A stretch of 64,000 nt of DNA from Volvox africanus (lineage: Eukaryota > Chlorophyta > Chlorophyceae > Chlamydomonadales > Volvocaceae), in assembly GCA_030268105.1 (NCBI GenBank), contig BSDZ01000079.1, positions 1-64,000 on the forward strand, in the 5' to 3' direction. Positions 1-12,492 of this stretch are shown one piece after another (positions within the stretch are counted from its first letter, which is position 1; each line of letters begins with the position of its first letter). The position numbers were made by a program, and so were the translations under genes. The notes below the pieces were generated by a model. That model was given only the letters and a program-made list of their open reading frames with translations, ran no database searches and was not told the origin of the DNA.

Positions 1-2122
1 AGTATAAGCAACTGAATGCAATTCAATAAAAAAAGCAATTCAAAAAGTGGCAAAATGTCAAAATAATTTCAACACGATTCAAAGCAAAAAGGGTAAATAC
101 TTAAGGAATTGCACAAGCATAAAATATTTCACAGCCGCATCATAATGATTTCTGTTCTGACAAGAATTATAATATTCAATTGAATACAACATAAAGGGCA
201 GTTCCCATCTTTTTACCCATACAAAGCCAGTGGCACCCTGAGATCATCAAACCGGCCTCCAAGCGCGGCACGCACCGCCATTGGTTAAAGCAGTTGCCGG
301 CTGATGGCACCCCGGGGGAATGCCGGTAAATTTTCAGCTGAAGAGCAATAATGAGGCCAGTTCAATTTTGATTTTGAACACTCATGAGTGAAAGAATGTC
401 AGCAAATATGAGGGGGGGCCGGACGCTTTGCTGACACACAACAATTCACTCATACGCAAGGATACTATAATGGTGTCGTACTGAAGATAACTGAACATAA
501 CATCACCCATTAGTGCACAACTTCCTTTGTTTGCATGCACATTTGTTATAAAATAGATAACCACAGTACACTTCTCCTCCCTATCCAGGCAGCCTTTTCT
601 ATGTCAAGTTGTATGCCATCCCCATTTCGTGGCGGCAGAAGGGTGACGTCATCTCTGGTAGAGCCTTGCAAACGTTGCAGGTAACATCTCCGTACGGCAG
701 TATACCAGCACTACTTCCCCACTTGCAACACTCTCCCGGTGCTTACATCAACATGCTTCGTTCTTGATGCATATATGGGATATTTGCCTAGGTTTCATCG
801 CTCCTCGCGAGTACACCCAGATCTTAATTTTTGAGTTGTTGATGTCCATGCCTCCGCGCATTTGGTTAAGCATTTGGTCTTCTCGAACTGCACAGGGCTT
901 CTCCGCTTCCACGGATGTAGCCACTCTTCACTTCATGCCCTTATCAGCCTTGGCTTGGCGTAATCCTTATTCCTAACTTGTCATCACTCGACGAATATGG
1001 ATATTATCAGGACGCCGCTCAGAAAAGCTGTAGATAGGTGTTGAAGTCAACAAAGCGCCCGGCCGTATTGTCCGGCGCTCCTATCGGATTAATTCCATTT
1101 AAGTCCGATCAAGCATTGTTCGTCGAAGAGCACGGTTGTTATCAGCTAGGTAAGAAGGATATCTCAAACGGATTACGACGTTTCTGGGCATGGCGGTCTT
1201 GATAATAGAGATGTCCATGTTGTCGCAGTCATGATACATAGAGAGAATTCTAGATAAGCAAGGATTGGAGGTAGTCAGATCGAGAGCCATTCCAATAGCA
1301 GTAGGCGGGAAGATGATGAAGTGGACATACTGGAGGATCCATCGCCTTATAGGGCACCGGTCGGCAAATTGAATAACATGGAATTTAGTACCCGACCAGA
1401 CTTAGGATATGCCCTAAGCGTACTGTCCAGGTTTATGGGCAAGCCTAACAAGATGGCAATGGGAATGCCAATAAGGTCAATGGTACGGAGGAGAAGGTTG
1501 CAATATGCTATAGTGAAAGCGTTCGGGGGATGCCTTGTTAAGGGACAACGTATAGCGTATTGGACTTATGATGGATGATGGAATTACGTGGACGCTGATA
1601 TGTGGCGATATCTGTGGAGTGTCGAAGTAAATATGTCATGAGCAGCAGACGTTAATTGTTCCTGTAAATTTTACCTACCAACGTTTGCAATTTAACCTAC
1701 CATATAATAAAGATTGTCCTGTCCTGGTTCATGGATAGAACCCCGTAAGTCTCACACTTGTCTCGCACAACAAAGGCATTGTACATTTAATAATCGGCAA
1801 AATTTTGGTTTCTGATTTGGCGGTAATTATATTATTTAGCTGAAGAGCAACTTTCATTTCGTTTGACCATTCATTTCGTTTCACCACATGAAAGTGTGCC
1901 CACATTAGCAACTGAAATGAAAAAGTGGCAAATGTTCGAAACTTATTGAATACTAAAAGGGTAAATGCGTAAGCAATTGCACCAGCAGTTTAACATTTAA
2001 AAGCCCGCACCATAATGATAGCCCGCACCATAACTGTTCTGACGGAAAATAATTTTTTTCAGCTGAAGAGCAATGATAAAGGCCAATTTAAATTCGATTT
2101 CCGCAAGAAAGTGCCCAGATTG
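1..2122 (+). repeat. Satellite unit 1 (2122 bp, type A, indel-rich)
   Basis: First unit of the window, which opens exactly at the chosen phase point. The copia RNase H relic (minus, about 600-915) is broken by frameshifts. The RT relic frame (plus) runs 1321-1578, lengthened by an extra A at the end of its usual frame. Many single-base losses occur in C, G and A runs compared with later units, for example in the GC-rich island near 240-350. States are 539T, 972T, 1386A and 1510A. Confidence 0.93.
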
Positions 2123-4252
2123 AGTATAAGCAACTGAATGCAATTCAATAAAAAAGCAATTCAAAAAGTGGCAAAATGGTCAAAATAATTTCAACACGAT
2201 TCAAAGCAAAAAGGGTAAATACTTAAGGAATTGCACAAGCATCAAAATATTTCACAGCCGGCATCATAATGATTTCTGTTCTGACAAGAATTATAATATT
2301 CAATTGAATACAACATAAAGGGCAGTTTCCCATCTTTTTTACCCCATACAAAGCCAGTGGCACCCTGAGATCATCAAACCCGGCCTCCAAGCGCGGCACG
2401 CACCCGCCATTGGTTAAAGCAGTTGCCGGCTGATGGCACCCCGGGGGAATGCCGGGTAAATTTTCAGCTGAAGAGCAATAATGAGGGCCAGTTCAATTTT
2501 GATTTTGAACACTCATGAGTGAAAGAATGTCAGCAAATATGAGGGGGGGCCGGACGCTTTGCTGACACACAACAATTCACTCAATACGCAAGGATACTAT
2601 AATGGTGTCGTACTGAAGATAACTGAACATAACATCACCCATTAGTGCACAACTTCCTTTGTTTGCATGCACATTTGTTATAAAATAGATAACACAGTAC
2701 ACTTCTCCTCCCTATCCAGGCAGCCTTTCCTATGTCAAGTTGTATGCCATCCCCATTTCGTGGCGGCAGAAGGGTGACTTCATCTCTGGTAGAGCCTTTG
2801 CAAACGTTGCAGGTAACATCTCCGTACGGCAGTATACCAGCACTACTTCCCACTTGCAACACTCTCCCGGTGCTTTACATCAACATGCTTCGTTCTTGAT
2901 GCATATATGGGATATTTGCCTAGGTTCATCGCTCCTCGCGAGTACACCCAGATCTTAATTTTTGAGTTGTTGATGTCCATGCCTCCGCGCATTTGGTTAA
3001 GCATTTGGCTTCTCGAACTGCACAGGGCTTCTCCGCTTCCACGGATGTAGCCACTCTTCACTTCATGCCCTTATCAGCCTTGGCTTGGCGTAATCCTTAT
3101 TCCTAACTTGTCATCACCTCGACGAATATGGATATTATCAGGACGCCGCTCAGAAAAGCTGTAGATAGGTGTTGAAGTCAACAAAGCGCCCGGCCGTATT
3201 GTCCGGCGCTCCTATCGGATTAATTCCATTTAAGTCCGATCAAGCATTGTTCGTCGAAGAGCACGGTTGTTATCAGCTAGGTTAAGAAGGATATCTCAAA
3301 CGGATTACGACGTTTCTGGGCATGGCGTCTTGATAATAGAGATGTCATGTTGTCGCAGTCATGATACATAGAGAGAATTCTAGATAAGCAAGGATTGGAG
3401 GTAGTCAGATCGAGAGCCATTCCAATAGCAGTAGGCGGGAAGATGATGAAGTGGACATACTGGAGGATCCATCGCCTTATAGGGCACCGGTCGGCAAATT
3501 GAATAACATGGAATTTAGTACCCGACCAGACTTAGGATATGCCCTAAGCGTACTGTCCAGGTTTATGGGCAAGCCTAACAAGATGGCAATGGGAATGCCA
3601 ATAAGGTCAATGGTACGGAGGAGAAGGTTGCATATGCTATAGTGAAAGCGTTCGGGGGATGCCTTGTTAAGGGACAACGTATAGCGTATTGGACTTATGA
3701 TGGATGATGGAATTACGTGACGCTGATATGTGGCGATATCTGTGGAGTGTCGAAGTAAATATGTCATGAGCAGCAGACGTTAATTGTTCCTGTAAATTTT
3801 ACCTACCAACGTTTGCAAATTTAACCTACCATATAATAAAGATTGTCCTGTCCTGGTTCATGGATAGAACCCCGTAAGTCTCACACTTGTCTCGCACAAC
3901 AAAGGCATTGTACATTTAATAATCGGCAAAATTTTGGTTTCTGATTTGGCGGTAATTATATTATTTAGCTGAAGAGCAACTTTCATTTCGTTTGACCACT
4001 TCATTTCGTTTCACCACATGAAAGTGTGCCCACATTAGCAACTGAAATGAAAAAGTGGCAAATGTTCGAAAACTTATTGAATACTAAAAGGGTAAATGCG
4101 TAAGCAATTGCACCAGCAGTTTAACATTTAAAAGCCCGCACCATAATGATAGCCCGCACCATAACTGTTCTGACGGAAAATAATTTTTTCAGCTGAAGAG
4201 CAATGATAAAGGCCAATTTAAATTCGATTTCCGCAAGAAAGTGCCCAGATTG
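2123..4252 (+). repeat. Satellite unit 2 (2130 bp, type A, indel-rich)
   Basis: The RNase H relic (minus) is split into two frames, 2635-2862 and 2843-3061, by a missing C near 2849. The RT relic frame (plus) is 3451-3642. States are 121C, 539T, 972T, 1386A and 1510A. It still carries stray single-base indels relative to units 6-26. Confidence 0.95.
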
Positions 4253-6386
4253 AGTATAAGCAACTGAATGCAATTCAATAAAAAAAGCAATTCAAAAAGT
4301 GGCAAAATGTCAAAATAATTTCAACACGATTCAAAGCAAAAAGGGTAAATACTTAAGGAATTGCACAAGCATCAAAATATTTCACCAGCCGGCATCATAA
4401 TGATTTCTGTTCTGACAAGAATTATAATATTCAATTGAATACAACATAAAGGGCAGTTTCCCATCTTTTACCCCATACAAAGCCAGTGGCACCCTGAGAT
4501 CATCAAACCCGGCCTCCAAGCGCGGCACGCACCCGCCATTGGTTTAAAGCAGTTGCCGGCTGATGGCACCCCGGGGGAATGCCGGGTAAATTTTCAGCTG
4601 AAGAGCAATAATGAGGGCCAGTTCAATTTTGATTTTGAACACTCATGAGTGAAAGAATGTCAGCAAATATGAGGGGGGGCCGGACGCTTTGCTGACACAC
4701 AACAATTCACTCAATACGCAAGGATACTATAATGGTGTCGTACTGAAGATAACTGAACATAACATCACCCATTAGTGCACAACTTCCTTTGTTTGCATGC
4801 ACATTTGTTATAAAATAGATAACACAGTACACTTCTCCTCCCTATCCAGGCAGCCTTTTCTATGTCAAGTTGTATGCCATCCCCATTTCGTGGCGGCAGA
4901 AGGGTGACTTCATCTCTGGTAGAGCCTTTGCAAACGTTGCAGGTAACATCTCCGTACGGCAGTATACCAGCACTACTTCCCCACTTGCAACACTCTCCCG
5001 GTGCTTTACATCAACATGCTTCGTTCTTGATGCATATATGGGATATTTGCCTAGGTTCATCGCTCCTCGCGAGTACACCCAGATCTTAATTTTTGAGTTG
5101 TTGATGTCCATGCCTCCGCGCATTTGGTTAAGCATTTGGCTTCTCGAACTGCACAGGGCTTCTCCGCTTCCACGGATGTAGCCACTCTTCACTTCATGCC
5201 CTTATCAGCCTTGGCTTGGCGTAATCCTTATTCCTAACTTGTCATCACCTCGACGAATATGGATATTATCAGGACGCCCGCTCAGAAAGCTGTAGATAGG
5301 TGTTGAAGTCAACAAAGCGCCCGGCCGTATTGTCCGGCGCTCCTATCGGAATTAATTCCATTTAAGTCCGATCAAGCATTGTTCGTCGAAGAGCACGGTT
5401 GTTATCAGCTAGGTTAAGAAGGATATCTCAAAACGGATTACGACGTTTCTGGGCATGGCGTCTTGATAATAGAGATGTCATGTTGTCGCAGTCATGATAC
5501 ATAGAGAGAATTCTAGATAAGCAAGGATTGGAGGTAGTCAGATCGAGAGCCATTCCAATAGCAGTAGGCGGGAAGATGATGAAGTGGACATACTGGAGGA
5601 TCCATCGCCTTATAGGGCACCGGTCGGCAAATTGAATAACTTGGAATTTAGTACCCGACCAGACTTAGGATATGCCCTAAGCGTACTGTCCAGGTTTATG
5701 GGCAAGCCTAACAAGATGGCAATGGGAATGCCAATAAGGTCAATGGTACGGAGGAGAAGGTTGCGTATGCTATAGTGAAAGCGTTCGGGGGATGCCTTGT
5801 TAAGGGACAACGTATAGCGTATTGGACTTATGATGGATGATGGAATTACGTGGACGCTGATATGTGGCGATATCTGTGGAGTGTCGAAGTAAATATGTCA
5901 TGAGCAGCAGACGTTAATTGTTCCTGTAAATTTTACCTACCAACGTTTGCAAATTTAACCTACCATATAATAAAGATTGTCCTGTCCTGGTTCATGGATA
6001 GAACCCCGTAAGTCTCACACTTGTCTCGCACAACAAAGGCATTGTACATTTAATAATCGGCAAAATTTTGGTTTCTGATTTGGCGGTAATTATATTATTT
6101 AGCTGAAGAGCAACTTTCATTTCGTTTGACCACTTCATTTCGTTTCACCACATGAAAGTGTGCCCACATTAGCAACTGAAATGAAAAAGTGGCAAATGTT
6201 CGAAAACTTATTGAATACTAAAAGGGTAAATGCGTAAGCAATTGCACCAGCAGTTTAACATTTAAAAGCCCGCACCATAATGATAGCCCGCACCATAACT
6301 GTTCTGACGGAAAATAATTTTTTCAGCTGAAGAGCAATGATAAAGGCCAATTTAAATTCGATTTCCGCAAGAAAGTGCCCAGATTG
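4253..6386 (+). repeat. Satellite unit 3 (2134 bp, type A)
   Basis: RNase H relic frame (minus) 4860-5192; RT relic frame (plus) 5584-5775. States are 121C, 1386T and 1510G. Extra single bases occur near 4386, 4543, 5278, 5350 and 5430. Confidence 0.96.
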
Positions 6387-8516
6387 AGTATAAGCAACTG
6401 AATGCAATTCAATAAAAAAAGCAATTCAAAAAGTGGCAAAATGTCAAAATAATTTCAACACGATTCAAAGCAAAAAGGGTAAATACTTAAGGAATTGCAC
6501 AAGCATCAAAATATTTCTCAGCCGGCATCATAATGATTTCTGTTCTGACAAGAATTATAATATTCAATTGAATACAACATAAAGGGCAGTTTCCCATCTT
6601 TTTACCCCATACAAAGCCAGTGGCACCCTGAGATCATCAAACCCGGCCTCCAAGCGCGGCACGCACCCGCCATTGGTTAAAGCAGTTGCCGGCTGATGGC
6701 ACCCCGGGGGAATGCCGGGTAAATTTTCAGCTGAAGAGCAATAATGAGGGCCAGTTCAATTTTGATTTTGAACACTCATGAGTGAAAGAATGTCAGCAAA
6801 TATGAGGGGGGGCCGGACGCTTTGCTGACACACAACAATTCACTCAATACGCAAGGATACTATAATGGTGTCGTACTGAAGATAACTGAACATAACATCA
6901 CCCATTAGTGCACAACTTCCTTGTTTGCATGCACATTTGTTATAAAATAGATAACACAGTACACTTCTCCTCCCTATCCAGGCAGCCTTTTCTATGTCAA
7001 GTTGTATGCCATCCCCATTTCGTGGCGGCAGAAGGGTGACTTCATCTCTGGTAGAGCCTTTGCAAACGTTGCAGGTAACATCTCCGTACGGCAGTATACC
7101 AGCACTACTTCCCCACTTGCAACACTCTCCCGGTGCTTTACATCAACATGCTTCGTTCTTGATGCATATATGGGATATTTGCCTAGGTTCATCGCTCCTC
7201 GCGAGTACACCCAGATCTTAATTTTTGAGTTGTTGATGTCCATGCCTCCGCGCATTTGGTTAAGCATTTGGCTTCTCGAACTGCACAGGGCTTCTCCGCT
7301 TCCACGGATGTAGCCACTCTTCACTTCATGCCCTTATCAGCCTTGGCTTGGCGTAATCCTTATTCCTAACTTGTCATCACCTCGACGAATATGGATATTA
7401 TCAGGACGCCGCTCAGAAAAGCTGTAGATAGGTGTTGAAGTCAACAAAGCGCCCGGCCGTATTGTCCGGCGCTCCTATCGGATTAATTCCATTTAAGTCC
7501 GATCAAGCATTGTTCGTCGAAGAGCACGGTTGTTATCAGCTAGGTTAAGAAGGATATCTCAAACGGATTACGACGTTTCTGGGCATGGCGTCTTGATAAT
7601 AGAGATGTCATGTTGTCGCAGTCATGATACATAGAGAGAATTCTAGATAAGCAAGGATTGGAGGTAGTCAGATCGAGAGCCATTCCAATAGCAGTAGGCG
7701 GGAAGATGATGAAGTGGACATACTGGAGGATCCATCGCCTTATAGGGCACCGGTCGGCAAATTGAATAACTTGGAATTTAGTACCCGACCAGACTTAGGA
7801 TATGCCCTAAGCGTACTGTCCAGGTTTATGGGCAAGCCTAACAAGATGGCAATGGGAATGCCAATAAGGTCAATGGTACGGAGGAGAAGGTTGCGTATGC
7901 TATAGTGAAAGCGTTCGGGGGATGCCTTGTTAAGGGACAACGTATAGCGTATTGGACTTATGATGGATGATGGAATTACGTGGACGCTGATATGTGGCGA
8001 TATCTGTGGAGTGTCGAAGTAAATATGTCATGAGCAGCAGACGTTAATTGTTCCTGTAAATTTTACCTACCAACGTTTGCAAATTTAACCTACCATATAA
8101 TAAAGATTGTCCTGTCCTGGTTCATGGATAGAACCCCGTAAGTCTCACACTTGTCTCGCACAACAAAGGCATTGTACATTTAATAATCGGCAAAATTTTG
8201 GTTTCTGATTTGGCGGTAATTATATTATTTAGCTGAAGAGCAACTTTCATTTCGTTTGACCACTTCATTTCGTTTCACCACATGAAAGTGTGCCCACATT
8301 AGCAACTGAAATGAAAAAGTGGCAAATGTTCGAAAACTTATTGAATACTAAAAGGGTAAATGCGTAAGCAATTGCACCAGCAGTTTAACATTTAAAAGCC
8401 CGCACCATAATGATAGCCCGCACCATAACTGTTCTGACGGAAAATAATTTTTTCAGCTGAAGAGCAATGATAAAGGCCAATTTAAATTCGATTTCCGCAA
8501 GAAAGTGCCCAGATTG
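6387..8516 (+). repeat. Satellite unit 4 (2130 bp, type A)
   Basis: RNase H relic frame (minus) 6992-7324; RT relic frame (plus) 7714-7905. States are 121C, 132T, 1386T and 1510G. One T is missing from the TTT run near 6921. Confidence 0.96.
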
Positions 8517-10648
8517 AGTATAAGCAACTGAATGCAATTCAATAAAAAAAGCAATTCAAAAAGTGGCAAAATGTCAAAATAATTTCAACACGATTCAAAG
8601 CAAAAAGGGTAAATACTTAAGGAATTGCACAAGCATCAAAATATTTCACAGCCGGCATCATAATGATTTCTGTTCTGACAAGAATTATAATATTCAATTG
8701 AATACAACATAAAGGGCAGTTTCCCATCTTTTTACCCCATACAAAGCCAGTGGCACCCTGAGATCATCAAACCCGGCCTCCAAGCGCGGCACGCACCCGC
8801 CATTGGTTAAAGCAGTTGCCGGCTGATGGCACCCCGGGGGAATGCCGGGTAAATTTTCAGCTGAAGAGCAATAATGAGGGCCAGTTCAATTTTGATTTTG
8901 AACACTCATGAGTGAAAGAATGTCAGCAAATATGAGGGGGGGGCCGGACGCTTTGCTGACACACAACAATTCACTCAATACGCAAGGATACTATAATGGT
9001 GTCGTACTGAAGATAACTGAACATAACATCACCCATTAGTGCACAACTTCCTTTGTTTGCATGCACATTTGTTATAAAATAGATAACACAGTACACTTCT
9101 CCTCCCTATCCAGGCAGCCTTTTCTATGTCAAGTTGTATGCCATCCCCATTTCGTGGCGGCAGAAGGGTGACTTCATCTCTGGTAGAGCCTTTGCAAACG
9201 TTGCAGGTAACATCTCCGTACGGCAGTATACCAGCACTACTTCCCCACTTGCAACACTCTCCCGGTGCTTTACATCAACATGCTTCGTTCTTGATGCATA
9301 TATGGGATATTTGCCTAGGTTCATCGCTCCTCGCGAGTACACCCAGATCTTAATTTTTGAGTTGTTGATGTCCATGCCTCCGCGCATTTGGTTAAGCATT
9401 TGGCTTCTCGAACTGCACAGGGCTTCTCCGCTTCCACGGATGTAGCCACTCTTCACTTCATGCCCTTATCAGCCTTGGCTTGGCGTAATCCTTATTCCTA
9501 ACTTGTCATCACCTCGACGAATATGGATATTATCAGGACGCCGCTCAGAAAAGCTGTAGATAGGTGTTGAAGTCAACAAAGCGCCCGGCCGTATTGTCCG
9601 GCGCTCCTATCGGATTAATTCCATTTAAGTCCGATCAAGCATTGTTCGTCGAAGAGCACGGTTGTTATCAGCTAGGTTAAGAAGGATATCTCAAACGGAT
9701 TACGACGTTTCTGGGCATGGCGTCTTGATAATAGAGATGTCATGTTGTCGCAGTCATGATACATAGAGAGAATTCTAGATAAGCAAGGATTGGAGGTAGT
9801 CAGATCGAGAGCCATTCCAATAGCAGTAGGCGGGAAGATGATGAAGTGGACATACTGGAGGATCCATCGCCTTATAGGGCACCGGTCGGCAAATTGAATA
9901 ACATGGAATTTAGTACCCGACCAGACTTAGGATATGCCCTAAGCGTACTGTCCAGGTTTATGGGCAAGCCTAACAAGATGGCAATGGGAATGCCAATAAG
10001 GTCAATGGTACGGAGGAGAAGGTTGCATATGCTATAGTGAAAGCGTTCGGGGGATGCCTTGTTAAGGGACAACGTATAGCGTATTGGACTTATGATGGAT
10101 GATGGAATTACGTGGACGCTGATATGTGGCGATATCTGTGGAGTGTCGAAGTAAATATGTCATGAGCAGCAGACGTTAATTGTTCCTGTAAATTTTACCT
10201 ACCAACGTTTGCAAATTTAACCTACCATATAATAAAGATTGTCCTGTCCTGGTTCATGGATAGAACCCCGTAAGTCTCACACTTGTCTCGCACAACAAAG
10301 GCATTGTACATTTAATAATCGGCAAAATTTTGGTTTCTGATTTGGCGGTAATTATATTATTTAGCTGAAGAGCAACTTTCATTTCGTTTGACCACTTCAT
10401 TTCGTTTCACCACATGAAAGTGTGCCCACATTAGCAACTGAAATGAAAAAGTGGCAAATGTTCGAAAACTTATTGAATACTAAAAGGGTAAATGCGTAAG
10501 CAATTGCACCAGCAGTTTAACATTTAAAAGCCCGCACCATAATGATAGCCCGCACCATAACTGTTCTGACGGAAAATAATTTTTTCAGCTGAAGAGCAAT
10601 GATAAAGGCCAATTTAAATTCGATTTCCGCAAGAAAGTGCCCAGATTG
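8517..10648 (+). repeat. Satellite unit 5 (2132 bp, type A)
   Basis: RNase H relic frame (minus) 9124-9456; RT relic frame (plus) 9846-10037. States are 121C, 1386A and 1510A, as in units 1-2. One extra G lies in the G run near 8935. Confidence 0.96.
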
Positions 10649-10833
10649 AGTATAAGCAACTGAATGCAATTCAATAAAAAAAGCAATTCAAAAAGTGGCA
10701 AAATGTCAAAATAATTTCAACACGATTCAAAGCAAAAAGGGTAAATACTTAAGGAATTGCACAAGCATCAAAATATTTCACAGCCGGCATCATAATGATT
10801 TCTGTTCTGACAAGAATTATAATATTCAATTGA
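10586..10833 (+). repeat. Reference unit: old subrepeat B (spans the unit 5/6 phase point)
   Basis: AT-rich, non-coding. It begins cagctgaagagcaatg and keeps, in the same order as subrepeat A, the blocks gaaagtgccca, agcaactgaa, aaaagtggcaaa, aaaagggtaaat, aattgcac, cataatgat and tgttctgac. An equivalent copy sits at every unit junction. Confidence 0.8.
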
Positions 10834-10878
10834 ATACAACATAAAGGGCAGTTTCCCATCTTTTTACCCCATACAAAG

Positions 10879-10982
10879 CCAGTGGCACCCTGAGATCATC
10901 AAACCCGGCCTCCAAGCGCGGCACGCACCCGCCATTGGTTAAAGCAGTTGCCGGCTGATGGCACCCCGGGGGAATGCCGGGT
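10879..10982. other. Reference unit: GC-rich island of unknown origin
   Basis: About 100 bp that is much richer in G and C than its AT-rich flanks, including the hexamer cccggg inside a ccccgggggaatgcc stretch. No frame gives a recognisable domain. It interrupts what would be the third subrepeat, so it may be an old insertion. In unit 27 the copia fragment joins at its right end. Confidence 0.45.
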
Positions 10983-10989
10983 AAATTTT

Positions 10990-11031
10990 CAGCTGAAGAG
11001 CAATAATGAGGGCCAGTTCAATTTTGATTTT
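10990..11031 (+). repeat. Reference unit: truncated start of a third subrepeat (C)
   Basis: Starts cagctgaagagcaataatg and continues like the start of subrepeat B. It is cut off after about 40 bp, where the TRIM-LTR relic begins. Confidence 0.6.
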
Positions 11032-11092
11032 GAACACTCATGAGTGAAAGAATGTCAGCAAATATGAGGGGGGGCCGGACGCTTTGCTGACA
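11032..11092 (+). mobile_element. Reference unit: diverged TRIM LTR relic 1
   Basis: Matches the 90-bp solo LTR in order and spacing: aacactcat, then gaaagaatgtcag, then a G-rich ggggccgg block, then gctttgctga. Clean TG...CA ends and a target-site duplication are no longer recognisable. Present in every unit, so it predates array expansion. Confidence 0.75.
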
Positions 11093-11239
11093 CACAACAA
11101 TTCACTCAATACGCAAGGATACTATAATGGTGTCGTACTGAAGATAACTGAACATAACATCACCCATTAGTGCACAACTTCCTTTGTTTGCATGCACATT
11201 TGTTATAAAATAGATAACACAGTACACTTCTCCTCCCTA
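11093..11239. other. Reference unit: spacer without recognised content
   Basis: About 150 bp of AT-rich sequence between the TRIM relic and the RNase H relic. It contains the 6-bp inverted repeat tgttat/ataaca around an AT core (ttataaaatag). I see no gene. Confidence 0.5.
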
Positions 11240-11587
11240 TCCAGGCAGCCTTTTCTATGTCAAGTTGTATGCCATCCCCATTTCGTGGCGGCAGAAGGGT
11301 GACTTCATCTCTGGTAGAGCCTTTGCAAACGTTGCAGGTAACATCTCCGTACGGCAGTATACCAGCACTACTTCCCCACTTGCAACACTCTCCCGGTGCT
11401 TTACATCAACATGCTTCGTTCTTGATGCATATATGGGATATTTGCCTAGGTTCATCGCTCCTCGCGAGTACACCCAGATCTTAATTTTTGAGTTGTTGAT
11501 GTCCATGCCTCCGCGCATTTGGTTAAGCATTTGGCTTCTCGAACTGCACAGGGCTTCTCCGCTTCCACGGATGTAGCCACTCTTCAC
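11240..11587 (-). pseudogene. Reference unit: copia RNase H C-terminal relic (minus strand)
   Basis: The minus-strand frame 11255-11587 (110 aa) aligns throughout its length with the C-terminal ~100 residues of the copia pol frame at the right edge of this window. Matching blocks include the GAMNLG motif, the KH-DV motif, VASGEV and KALPE. The catalytic Asp of the DSQGAM motif is replaced by Tyr (YSRGAM). About three residues are missing after KHVDVKH, and the TEKMVADALTKAL block is degraded. It cannot encode a working RNase H. The same frame persists in most units because the array is homogenised, so conservation is not evidence of function. Confidence 0.9.
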
Positions 11588-11695
11588 TTCATGCCCTTAT
11601 CAGCCTTGGCTTGGCGTAATCCTTATTCCTAACTTGTCATCACCTCGACGAATATGGATATTATCAGGACGCCGCTCAGAAAAGCTGTAGATAGG
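11588..11695. other. Reference unit: spacer holding the compound-TRIM target site
   Basis: About 110 bp of non-coding sequence between the two pol relics. The nearby gtagccactcttc motif (from about 11574) is the intact target in which units 21, 23 and 24 hold the 569-bp insertion. Confidence 0.6.
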
Positions 11696-11744
11696 TGTTG
11701 AAGTCAACAAAGCGCCCGGCCGTATTGTCCGGCGCTCCTATCGG
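11696..11744 (-). mobile_element. Reference unit: TRIM LTR relic 2 (minus orientation, truncated)
   Basis: Begins tgttgaagtcaacaaagcgc and continues into cccggccgtattg, matching the first 30-45 bases of the compound TRIM with a deletion inside the C-rich block. The rest of the LTR is missing or unrecognisable. Confidence 0.65.
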
Positions 11745-12304
11745 ATTAATTCCATTTAAGTCCGATCAAGCATTGTTCGTCGAAGAGCACGGTTGTTATC
11801 AGCTAGGTTAAGAAGGATATCTCAAACGGATTACGACGTTTCTGGGCATGGCGTCTTGATAATAGAGATGTCATGTTGTCGCAGTCATGATACATAGAGA
11901 GAATTCTAGATAAGCAAGGATTGGAGGTAGTCAGATCGAGAGCCATTCCAATAGCAGTAGGCGGGAAGATGATGAAGTGGACATACTGGAGGATCCATCG
12001 CCTTATAGGGCACCGGTCGGCAAATTGAATAACTTGGAATTTAGTACCCGACCAGACTTAGGATATGCCCTAAGCGTACTGTCCAGGTTTATGGGCAAGC
12101 CTAACAAGATGGCAATGGGAATGCCAATAAGGTCAATGGTACGGAGGAGAAGGTTGCGTATGCTATAGTGAAAGCGTTCGGGGGATGCCTTGTTAAGGGA
12201 CAACGTATAGCGTATTGGACTTATGATGGATGATGGAATTACGTGGACGCTGATATGTGGCGATATCTGTGGAGTGTCGAAGTAAATATGTCATGAGCAG
12301 CAGA
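11741..12304 (+). pseudogene. Reference unit: copia RT to early RNase H relic (plus strand)
   Basis: Three frame-shifted stretches match copia pol in order. Around 11750-11780 lies the SKSDPAMF-like block. Around 11870-11960 is the region equivalent to the SQASYVERIL block, with an in-frame stop. Around 11977-12168 comes the clearest part, with LEDPSPYRA, VGKLNN, STRPDLGYALSVLSRF and GKPNKMAMGM. After that, weak similarity runs into the RNase H start. The segment that should hold the YVDD active site is deleted. Stops and frameshifts make it non-functional. The open frame begins at GTG, not ATG. Confidence 0.9.
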
Positions 12305-12492
12305 CGTTAATTGTTCCTGTAAATTTTACCTACCAACGTTTGCAAATTTAACCTACCATATAATAAAGATTGTCCTGTCCTGGTTCATGGATAGAACCCC
12401 GTAAGTCTCACACTTGTCTCGCACAACAAAGGCATTGTACATTTAATAATCGGCAAAATTTTGGTTTCTGATTTGGCGGTAATTATATTATT
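12305..12492. other. Reference unit: AT-rich spacer without recognised content
   Basis: Non-coding stretch after the RT relic. It contains the segment ending caaaggcattgta, which is the insertion target of the second copia element at 62119. No RNA gene or domain was seen. Confidence 0.5.

Noticed and set aside
4870..5181. Plus-strand 103-aa and 75-aa frames over the same segment in each unit
   Set aside because: They are antisense shadows of the RNase H relic with no domain similarity of their own.
4860..5192. A 110-aa minus-strand frame conserved in most satellite units, which could be mistaken for a multicopy gene family
   Set aside because: It aligns with the copia RNase H C-terminus but has lost the DSQGAM Asp and several residues. 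Conservation follows from array homogenisation.
11200..11225. TATA-like ttataaaatag in every unit as a promoter
   Set aside because: No gene lies downstream on the plus strand, and the stretch is AT-rich by composition. Unit 9 has a substitution in it.
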